Shown: one piece after another, positions 16,880 through 23,826 of the stretch
Layout of the letters: each line of letters begins with the position of its first letter
Numbering within the stretch: position 1 is the stretch's first letter
DNA from: Flavobacteriales bacterium
Lineage (GTDB): Bacteria > Bacteroidota > Bacteroidia > UBA10329
Direction of reading: 5' to 3'
DNA: 48,484 bases
Assembly: GCA_020635495.1 (NCBI GenBank)
Contig: JACJZQ010000021.1
Location: 1-48,484 of the forward strand
Notes under the pieces: model-generated
Told to the model about the DNA's origin: nothing
Databases searched by the model: none
What the model saw: the letters and a program-made list of their open reading frames with translations, nothing else
Program-made: the position numbers and the translations under genes

Positions 16880-16887
16880 TACCTTTG
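16880..16887 (+). promoter_or_regulatory. possible Bacteroidota -7 promoter box for pckA
   Basis: TACCTTTG fits the TAnnTTTG consensus of the main sigma factor of Bacteroidota and lies 31 bases before the pckA ATG. No good TTTG -33 box lies at the usual 17-23 base spacing; TTTTG at 16848-16852 is 27 bases away. So the call rests on the -7 match and its position only. Confidence 0.4.
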
Positions 16888-16917
16888 CGCTTTCATTACA
16901 CTAACTAAATCAATAAC

Positions 16918-18531
16918 ATGAACGAATACGGATTGAAGGCAGATGGAGCGAGTGTTACCGACCTGGGCCTAAGAAACGTAGCTGCGGCATATTGGAACTT
17001 GACTCCGGCTCAGCTTGTGGAAGAAACCATCATTAACGGACAAGGCGAGCTGACGGATACAGGTGCTTTGGCGGTTGATACTGGAGAGTTCACGGGAAGA
17101 TCACCGAAAGACCGTTTCATTGTTTGCGATGAGAAGACGGAGAACGCTGTTGCTTGGGGCAATATCAATATCAAATTCACCCCAGAGAAGTTCGATCATT
17201 TGTATGAAAAGATTTGCACGTATTTCCAAGGAAAGGAAGTGTATGTGCGTGATGCCTACGCTTGCGCTAGTGATAAGCACAGAATGAATATTCGCGTTGC
17301 GACAGAGTTGCCTTGGAGCAACCTGTTTGCAAACAATCTTTTCCTCCGTCCAACTACGGATGAAATTGAAAACTTTGAACCTGAGTGGAAGATCATTTGC
17401 GCTCCTGGTTTCTATGCCGATCCTGAAACGGATGGTACGCGTCAGCACAATTTTGCGGTACTGAACTTCACGAAGAAGATGATCATTATTGGTGGAACGG
17501 CTTACACAGGAGAGATCAAAAAAGGAATTTTCTCTGTTTTGAATTTTGTGCTTCCGCACGAAAGAAACGTGCTTTCCATGCACTGCTCAGCCAACGTGGG
17601 TAAAGACGGAGACACGGCTATTTTCTTCGGACTTTCTGGAACAGGAAAAACCACACTTTCTGCCGATCCTGAAAGAAAGTTGATCGGTGATGATGAGCAC
17701 GGTTGGGATGGCGATACCATCTTCAACTTTGAAGGCGGCTGCTATGCTAAGTGTATTGACCTTACCAGAGAGAAAGAGCCTCAGATCTTTGATGCGATCA
17801 AGTTCGGAGCGTTGGTTGAGAACACCAATTTCTATGAAGGAACTTCTACTGTTGACTACGAAAACGTAGAGAAGACCGAGAACACGCGTGCTGCTTACCC
17901 GATACATCACATCGATAACGTGATGAACCCATCTTACGGCAAAAATCCGAAGAACATATTCCTTTTAACGGCAGATGCGTTCGGCATTCTTCCTCCGATT
18001 TCTAAGTTGACCACAGGTCAGGCGATGTACTATTTCATTTCTGGTTACACGGCAAAAGTCGCTGGTACTGAGGTTGGAGTTACGGAGCCACAACAGACGT
18101 TCTCTGCTGGTTTCGGTGAGGCTTTCCTTCCTCTTCCAGCAACGCGATACGCTGAGTTGTTGGGCGAGAAAATGAACGAGCACAACGTAAATGTTTGGTT
18201 GATCAACACAGGTTGGTCTGGCGGACCTTACGGAGTGGGTAGCCGAATCAAATTGAAGTACACTCGTGCTATGATAACAGCAGCAATGAATGGTGAACTT
18301 GATAACGTGGAATATACTCGCGATAGCATATTCGGATTGGCAATGCCTGCTTCTTGTCCGGATGTTCCGACCGAATTGTTGAACCCACGCGAAACTTGGG
18401 CTGACAAATCTGCTTATGATGCGAAAGCAGAGAAATTGGCCGCTTCGTTCATTAAGAACTTTGAACAATATGCTGATATGGCCAATGACGAGATCATGGC
18501 TGCAGCACCAAAGGTTTCGCAAGAAGCTTAA
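16918..18531 (+). CDS. pckA: phosphoenolpyruvate carboxykinase (ATP)
   Basis: Converts oxaloacetate and ATP to phosphoenolpyruvate, CO2 and ADP; the first committed step of gluconeogenesis. 537 residues, usual length. The kinase loop GLSGTGKTTLSADP starts at residue 238 (Lys244), preceded by HCSANVG and followed by LIGDDEHGWD, the Mn/Mg-binding segment. FTGRSPKDRFIV near residue 58 and RAAYPIHHIDN near 330 bind oxaloacetate. It stands alone in its transcript: its own upstream gap of 119 bases with a possible -7 box, and a strong hairpin terminator starting 20 bases after the stop. Confidence 0.97.
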   Translation: MNEYGLKADGASVTDLGLRNVAAAYWNLTPAQLVEETIINGQGELTDTGALAVDTGEFTGRSPKDRFIVCDEKTENAVAWGNINIKFTPEKFDHLYEKICTYFQGKEVYVRDAYACASDKHRMNIRVATELPWSNLFANNLFLRPTTDEIENFEPEWKIICAPGFYADPETDGTRQHNFAVLNFTKKMIIIGGTAYTGEIKKGIFSVLNFVLPHERNVLSMHCSANVGKDGDTAIFFGLSGTGKTTLSADPERKLIGDDEHGWDGDTIFNFEGGCYAKCIDLTREKEPQIFDAIKFGALVENTNFYEGTSTVDYENVEKTENTRAAYPIHHIDNVMNPSYGKNPKNIFLLTADAFGILPPISKLTTGQAMYYFISGYTAKVAGTEVGVTEPQQTFSAGFGEAFLPLPATRYAELLGEKMNEHNVNVWLINTGWSGGPYGVGSRIKLKYTRAMITAAMNGELDNVEYTRDSIFGLAMPASCPDVPTELLNPRETWADKSAYDAKAEKLAASFIKNFEQYADMANDEIMAAAPKVSQEA

Positions 18532-18551
18532 ACAGCAATGGATACTTTAAT

Positions 18552-18583
18552 GAAAACCCTTCTCGGAAACGGGAAGGGTTTTC
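18552..18583 (+). terminator. intrinsic-type terminator after pckA
   Basis: GAAAACCCTTC at 18552-18562 pairs perfectly with GAAGGGTTTTC at 18573-18583, with a GGAAA-containing loop and two more possible pairs inside. TATTT follows. It lies 20 bases after the pckA stop and before the GTG of the next gene. Confidence 0.8.
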
Positions 18584-18603
18584 TATTTACCCATTTTTGA
18601 ATC

Positions 18604-19254
18604 GTGAAAATTGCAACATGGAATATCGAGCGTTTGAAGCACGCAAATCGATTGGCTGAAATAGAAGCAGCTATTAAGACAATCGATGTGGATATTCTGA
18701 TTCTAACTGAAAGCGACACGAGAATCAACCTTGAATATCCATTTGTTTCGATGTCTGATCCATTGAATTCCGATTACTATCGAAACACGGAAAGACGGGT
18801 AACCATTCATTCCAAATTTGAGATTGTTTCAAATCATGAAACATATGACGGGCGAACGGCCGTTTGCCCCGAGATAGCATCGCCCTTTGGTAATCTTCTG
18901 ATCTATGGAACCATCATCGGGATTCACGGTAATCGTAGACTCAGCTTCAAAGAAGACCTTAGGAAACAGTTGCTAGACTTTGAGCGACTATCAGGTCGGA
19001 ATTTCTGCATCGCTGGAGATTTCAACATCAGTTTTTCTGACAATTATTATCATACCAATTTCGGAAGAGACTCTCTAAACAAATCCTTTGAGCGAAATCG
19101 CATCCAGAACTTGACCGCAGGACTGCCAGAGACAATTGACCACATCTGTGTCAGTGAGGATTTTGTTCGAAATCGCGCGGTTAAATTGTTGGAGTGGAAT
19201 CAGGACAAGACACTCTCTGACCACAAAGGAGTTTGTGTGAGTCTCGAGTTGTAA
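18604..19254 (+). CDS. endonuclease/exonuclease/phosphatase family protein
   Basis: 216 residues, cytoplasmic by sequence. Motifs of the exonuclease III-like EEP fold are seen: MKIATWNIERL at the start (metal-binding Asn and, in IERL, Glu), DILILTESDT with the catalytic Glu near residue 40, GDFNISF near residue 138, and DHICVS and SDHKGVCVSL at the end (His catalytic residue). The fold covers DNA repair nucleases, phosphodiesterases and phosphoinositide phosphatases; this one is short and the substrate is unknown. The start is GTG at 18604, which puts the first strand at the N-terminus. It is nine bases from rsmE. Confidence 0.8.
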   Translation: MKIATWNIERLKHANRLAEIEAAIKTIDVDILILTESDTRINLEYPFVSMSDPLNSDYYRNTERRVTIHSKFEIVSNHETYDGRTAVCPEIASPFGNLLIYGTIIGIHGNRRLSFKEDLRKQLLDFERLSGRNFCIAGDFNISFSDNYYHTNFGRDSLNKSFERNRIQNLTAGLPETIDHICVSEDFVRNRAVKLLEWNQDKTLSDHKGVCVSLEL

Positions 19255-19263
19255 ATTCGGGCG

Positions 19264-19947
19264 ATGCATCTCTTCTACCAACCCGAACTGAAAAACGGTC
19301 TTCTTGAATTAAGTCAGGAAGAGACGCGCCACGCCACCAAGGTTTTGCGTTTGGGAATTGGCAATGAGGTGGAAGTGAGCGATGGAAAGGGAACCAGAGC
19401 ATTGGTAGAGATCACAGAGATTTCGAAGCGAAGTTGCTCGTTTCAAATTCTGAAGGAAACAACGGAACCAAAACCCATTCTGCCAAAAGTTGCCATTGCT
19501 CCAACAAAAAGCATTGACCGTTTTGAGTGGTTTTTAGAGAAAGCTGTTGAAATCGGTGTTTCTGAGATCTGTCCGATTTTATGTTCCAATTCAGAACGCA
19601 GAATCATTAAATCAGACCGCAGCGAAAAAGTGTTGTTGGCCGCCATGAAGCAAAGCCAGCGGAATTGGTTACCAAAATTGCATCCGCTTACCTCCTATTC
19701 TGATTTTATAACTCAGGCAAATGAACCTTTACTTCTTGCCCATTGTAGAGATGGACAGAAAGTTTCGTTAAATAATAAATTGAAAACCGAGAGTTGGATA
19801 CTGATCGGACCAGAAGGAGATTTCAGCGAAGAAGAGATCGGATTGGCATTGAAGAAAAACGCCATTGAAATAGATCTGGGCAATAGCCGTTTACGCACCG
19901 AAACCGCAGGAATATTTGCACTTTCGGTGATCAATTATTTGAAGTGA
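19264..19947 (+). CDS. rsmE: 16S rRNA (uracil(1498)-N(3))-methyltransferase
   Basis: 227 residues; methylates U1498 of 16S rRNA using S-adenosylmethionine. The N-terminal PUA-like domain has HATKVLRLGIGNEVEVSDGKG, and the C-terminal SPOUT knot has ILIGPEGDFSEEEI and LGNSRLRTETAGIFALS, which form the cofactor-binding knot. The stop overlaps the ATG of the DUF4159 gene (TGATG at 19945-19949). The pairing with DUF4159 recurs in Flavobacteriia as I recall it, without a known functional link. Confidence 0.95.
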   Translation: MHLFYQPELKNGLLELSQEETRHATKVLRLGIGNEVEVSDGKGTRALVEITEISKRSCSFQILKETTEPKPILPKVAIAPTKSIDRFEWFLEKAVEIGVSEICPILCSNSERRIIKSDRSEKVLLAAMKQSQRNWLPKLHPLTSYSDFITQANEPLLLAHCRDGQKVSLNNKLKTESWILIGPEGDFSEEEIGLALKKNAIEIDLGNSRLRTETAGIFALSVINYLK

Positions 19948-20630
19948 TGAGAGCTTTTGCATTGGTGACTTTAATGTGTGTCGGAGTTTCGTCCTTCGGA
20001 CAGAACTTCAAACTGGCTGTACTCAAATACAATGGTGGTGGTGATTGGTATGCAAATTTGGCCACCTCGCTTCCAAACTTGATTCAGTATGCCAATCAGC
20101 AATTGAAATCGGACATTGACAGCGAGCAAGATGTGGTAGAAGTTGGCTCGAAAGACCTTTTCAAATACCCGTTCGTTCACATGACAGGTCATGGAAATGT
20201 GATCTTCTCGGATCAAGAAATTCAAAACCTGAGAAAGTATCTTCTTTCTGGTGGGTTCTTGCATATAGATGACAACTATGGCATGGATCAATTCGTGCGA
20301 ACAGAATTGAAAAAGCTGTTCCCTGAATATGAATTGACGGAACTGCCTTTCTCCCACCCTATCTACCATCAGAAATTTGACTTCAACAACGGTTTGCCCA
20401 AAGTGCATGAGCACAATAAAAATCGCCCGCAGGGATTAGGAATCATTCACAACGGAAGACTTGTTTTGTTCTACACGTACGAATGCGACCTTGGAGACGG
20501 TTGGGAAAGTTCTACCGTGCACAACGATTCTGAAGAGACCCGAACAAAGGCGCTTCAGATGGGAACCAACATTCTTCAGTACGTTCTGATGGGAAACGAT
20601 CCCGACCAATTCGGGTCAGACATTCGGTAA
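19947..20630 (+). CDS. DUF4159 domain-containing exported protein
   Basis: About 227 residues. MRAFALVTLMCVGVSSFGQ is a signal peptide (cleavage near residue 19), so the protein works in the periplasm or outer membrane. The DUF4159 domain follows at once: KLAVLKYNGGGDWYANLATSLPNLIQYANQQ, FPFVHMTGHGN-like PFVHMTGHGNVIFS, LRKYLLSGGFLHIDDNYGMD. These segments resemble a glutamine-amidotransferase-like fold used for protein or ligand contacts. No catalytic role is established. ATG 19947 rather than the GTG one codon earlier is chosen; it overlaps the rsmE stop. The 3' end overlaps convergent hutH by 15 bases. Confidence 0.88.
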   Translation: MRAFALVTLMCVGVSSFGQNFKLAVLKYNGGGDWYANLATSLPNLIQYANQQLKSDIDSEQDVVEVGSKDLFKYPFVHMTGHGNVIFSDQEIQNLRKYLLSGGFLHIDDNYGMDQFVRTELKKLFPEYELTELPFSHPIYHQKFDFNNGLPKVHEHNKNRPQGLGIIHNGRLVLFYTYECDLGDGWESSTVHNDSEETRTKALQMGTNILQYVLMGNDPDQFGSDIR

Positions 20631-22088
20631 TTCCACAGTCATCAACCAATTCTTGGTATTGACCATATGCGGATGCATTTGCTCATCCTCATGAAGGAAT
20701 GGAACCAGTTTTCGATATTCTTCGATGAATGATTCAATTACCGGTGAACTCTTCTTCGGTCTTCTGAAATCCAACGCTTGAGCAGCTGTAAACAACTCAA
20801 TGGCCAAAACCTGATAGACATTCTCAACCACTTCATAAAGTTTGGTTGCTGCATTTGCTCCCATACTTACATGATCTTCTTGTCCGTTTGAACTCACAAT
20901 GCTATCAACCGAAGCTGGACTGCATAATTGTTTGTTCTGGCTTACAATTCCAGCCGATGTGTATTGCGGAATCATGAATCCTGAATGAAGACCCGGCTTC
21001 TTCACCAAGTAAACTGGCAATCCATTCTTGCCCATAATGAGTTGGAAAGTTCTGCGCTCAGAGATATTGGCCAATTCTGCTAACGCGATTGACAGATAAT
21101 CATAATTGATGGCCAGTGGCTGACCATGAAAGTTTCCAGCCGAGATGATCTTGTCCTCTTCTGGGAAAATAAGTGGATTATCAGATACTGAGTTCAGTTC
21201 TCGCTCTACAACCTGTTTAACATGCTCAATGGCATCAAGGCTTGCACCATGTACCTGTGGCATACACCGGAATGAGTATGGGTCTTGAATATGATCCTTG
21301 GCTTCATTCGCCAATGGACTTTCTTCCAAAAACGTTCTCAACCTTCTTGCAGACTCAATCTGCCCAGGATGAGGACGAACCGCATGAACCGAAGGGTCGA
21401 ATGGTGCGGTCAAACCACCATACGCGTCCAACGCAATGGCACCGATAAGATCAGCAATTAGACCTAATCGTTCTGCATGGAAAACGCTGTAAGCACCGTA
21501 TGCAGACATGAACTGCGTTCCATTCAGGAGGGCCAAACCTTCCTTCATTTTCAACTGAAGTGGTTTCCAACCTAAAAATTCCAGTGCATCTTTTGACGGA
21601 ACTTCCTTTCCAGCGAGAATCACATTTCCTTCACCGATCAATGGAAGACACAGATGCGCAAGTGGAGCAAGATCACCACTTGCACCCAAAGAGCCTTGAG
21701 TGTAAATCACGGGAAGTACATCATTATTGAAATGGTCTACCAATCGTAGAACTGTTTCCTTCTGCACACCACTATTTCCGTACAACATGTTCCACACCTT
21801 CAAACAAAGCATGGCTCGAACAATATTGTCAGGAACGCGTTTTCCGGTTCCGCAAGCGTGCGAAAGAATCAGGTTCGACTGAAGTTCTTCCACGCCTTCG
21901 TCTTCTATTCGGATGTTGCTCAGAGAGCCAAAACCCGTATTTACTCCGTAGACTGTCTCTTTGGTTCTACCTAACCTTTCTTCAAGGTAGGTTGAAGACC
22001 TTTCGATCTTTTCAAGAGATGATTTCCAAATGTCGAGATTCCCTGAACCGAGAAGTTCAGAGAGATTGGCGATAGTGAGTCTATCCAT
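20616..22088 (-). CDS. hutH: histidine ammonia-lyase
   Basis: 490 residues; deaminates histidine to urocanate with the self-formed MIO group. The MIO-forming triad Ala-Ser-Gly is at residues 136-138 in GSLGASGDLAPLAHL. YGVNTGFGSLSNI (residues 47-59) holds the catalytic Tyr region. The substrate-selectivity pair is Ser76-His77 in LILSHACGTG, the form of histidine lyases; tyrosine lyases carry His-Leu or similar there. No hutU, hutI or hutG is nearby, so the rest of the pathway, if present, is elsewhere. Its ATG overlaps the 3' end of the upstream helical-repeat gene by eight bases. Confidence 0.9.
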   Translation of the reverse strand: MDRLTIANLSELLGSGNLDIWKSSLEKIERSSTYLEERLGRTKETVYGVNTGFGSLSNIRIEDEGVEELQSNLILSHACGTGKRVPDNIVRAMLCLKVWNMLYGNSGVQKETVLRLVDHFNNDVLPVIYTQGSLGASGDLAPLAHLCLPLIGEGNVILAGKEVPSKDALEFLGWKPLQLKMKEGLALLNGTQFMSAYGAYSVFHAERLGLIADLIGAIALDAYGGLTAPFDPSVHAVRPHPGQIESARRLRTFLEESPLANEAKDHIQDPYSFRCMPQVHGASLDAIEHVKQVVERELNSVSDNPLIFPEEDKIISAGNFHGQPLAINYDYLSIALAELANISERRTFQLIMGKNGLPVYLVKKPGLHSGFMIPQYTSAGIVSQNKQLCSPASVDSIVSSNGQEDHVSMGANAATKLYEVVENVYQVLAIELFTAAQALDFRRPKKSSPVIESFIEEYRKLVPFLHEDEQMHPHMVNTKNWLMTVELPNV

Positions 22089-23628
22089 TCGTATTCTTTG
22101 CCTTCAGGATTTCGTGCAAAGGTCGTTCTTCTATTTTAGAGTTGACCCATGAAATTAGGTCAAGGGTTGACAAAGCGTTGCGTTCACCAGGTTCATATGT
22201 AACACTTTCCAGGTCGGCTTTTAGCTTCATGAACGTTTCCTTGTCATTCCTTAGCTGATCGTTCTTAGAAATCTTTTTCATGAACTCCAGCATTATTTCC
22301 TCAAACTCATACAAGCCTTCCAATTTGGTCAAGAACCGATAGGTTGACCGTGCGAGGTATTCCAACAACTCGCTTCTTCCCAATTCGAACTGCAGAATCA
22401 TTGTAAGGATTCGTGTTGAAGAGTGCAGATCTTCTGCAGTTTTGATATCCGTATCATTGATAACCTGATTGAGCCATCTTATAGCTGGTGAGAACCTTCC
22501 TGCAGAAAGAAGAAAATACGCTACATTGAAATACAGATGCAGCAAGACATATTTCCTATGGTAAAGCGAAAGATGTTCCTTCATTTCTCGCAACTTGTCT
22601 ACCAGTTTCAATCCCTCATCAACCATTCCAAGCCGCGTATACATGGCCAATCGAGCTATTGAAGATTGAAGTAGAATACGACTCTTCAATTCGTCTGAAA
22701 AATGCGCCTTCAGGGACCTTTCCTCAATTGATTCCATTTTCTCAATCAATTCCAACACCATATCCCATTTTCGTAATCGAGTGCATATCGGAATCAGATT
22801 ATTGAGAGCTACGAAGTATCGTTTTACAATATCCCTGTTAAATCCAGACCCGAACTCTTCTTCAACAAGATCCAACAACTGTTTGCGGTATTCAAAGGCG
22901 GTTTCCCAATTCCCATTGATCTTATTGTACTGAGCGTGAATGTTCAGATAGCAACATCTGGATCGGAATGTTAATGCCTTATTTGGATCTTTAAGAGCAA
23001 ATTGATTGATTATCTGATCGTTGGTTTTATAATCCGCATTCTTACGTTCCGTACCAATCTTATAGTAGTTGTTGAATATTTTAGACTGAAGATCAATGTA
23101 CTCTCGCTCATTCTGTAATGCACCTAAAATCTCGTAATACTCTTCAGAGATCAGGTCAATATCACTTTCGTCTTTCCCAACATAGAACCCCTCAGAAAGT
23201 AGTCGCGATTCCCAATCCAAAACCTGAAGAATAATTAAAAAAGAATCATTCTTGAGCGCTGCTTTTCTCACCTTTCTAAGCATTACACCCGATTGCTCAA
23301 CCAATCCCTTTTCGTACAGAAACTGAACATCCTGAAGCATTCCTTGAAGACTGAACTCAAGTGATCTTTTCAAGTGATAAAGCCGCATGGAACGAAGGAT
23401 GGAATCATACAGATGGTTCTGCGTAACTGCCAGTTGGTCCAGAAACTTCTGTCCCTTGAACTTCTTTCTCAGTTCGTCTTCATCGAACTCTTTGGCATCC
23501 ATATAGTAGTCAAAAAGCTTGACGAGATTACTTTCCTTCTTTTGAACAGATGCCTGCAACTTGAAGTAGCGCTTCTCATTCAATTCTAACGACTGAACCA
23601 GCCTATGTAATCTATCTCCTTTAGACAT
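22081..23628 (-). CDS. alpha-helical repeat protein of unknown function
   Basis: 515 residues, almost wholly helical and probably TPR-like from residue about 100 on. The first 90 residues (DRLHRLVQSLELNEKRYFKLQASVQ...LVKLFDYYMDAKEFDEDELRKKF) match a recurrent Bacteroidota pattern that I recall only from uncharacterised proteins. No signal peptide or membrane segment is seen, so it is likely cytoplasmic. It overlaps hutH by eight bases and is probably translated from the same transcript, but a link with histidine breakdown is only suggested by position. Divergent from the S74 gene across 198 bases. Confidence 0.75.
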   Translation of the reverse strand: MSKGDRLHRLVQSLELNEKRYFKLQASVQKKESNLVKLFDYYMDAKEFDEDELRKKFKGQKFLDQLAVTQNHLYDSILRSMRLYHLKRSLEFSLQGMLQDVQFLYEKGLVEQSGVMLRKVRKAALKNDSFLIILQVLDWESRLLSEGFYVGKDESDIDLISEEYYEILGALQNEREYIDLQSKIFNNYYKIGTERKNADYKTNDQIINQFALKDPNKALTFRSRCCYLNIHAQYNKINGNWETAFEYRKQLLDLVEEEFGSGFNRDIVKRYFVALNNLIPICTRLRKWDMVLELIEKMESIEERSLKAHFSDELKSRILLQSSIARLAMYTRLGMVDEGLKLVDKLREMKEHLSLYHRKYVLLHLYFNVAYFLLSAGRFSPAIRWLNQVINDTDIKTAEDLHSSTRILTMILQFELGRSELLEYLARSTYRFLTKLEGLYEFEEIMLEFMKKISKNDQLRNDKETFMKLKADLESVTYEPGERNALSTLDLISWVNSKIEERPLHEILKAKNTNG

Positions 23629-23744
23629 GTTTTTACAAACGAAAAGTAGCTAAAACTTTTAACGAATGACGATTTGAAATTTAAAACGAGTTTTGATTTT
23701 TCTCAATGAGCATTGAAAACATCCTGCTCACACACCTTAATTGC

Positions 23745-23752
23745 TAAATTTG
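23745..23752 (+). promoter_or_regulatory. possible Bacteroidota -7 promoter box for the exported two-gene operon
   Basis: TAAATTTG matches TAnnTTTG exactly and lies 75 bases before the ATG at 23827, in the 198-base divergent gap. The nearest ATTG that could act as a -33 element is 29 bases upstream, farther than usual. The gap otherwise shows only A/T-rich sequence and no hairpin. Confidence 0.45.
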
Positions 23753-23826
23753 TTGCAATTCCGACAAAAAAATGTCTTATCCCGATTAAAGACTAACTAA
23801 TAACGACTAAACCACTTCGAACAAAG

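Noticed and set aside
17965..18522. 185-codon minus-strand frame opposite pckA
   Set aside because: Shadow of a conserved gene, Cys- and Arg-rich without pattern.
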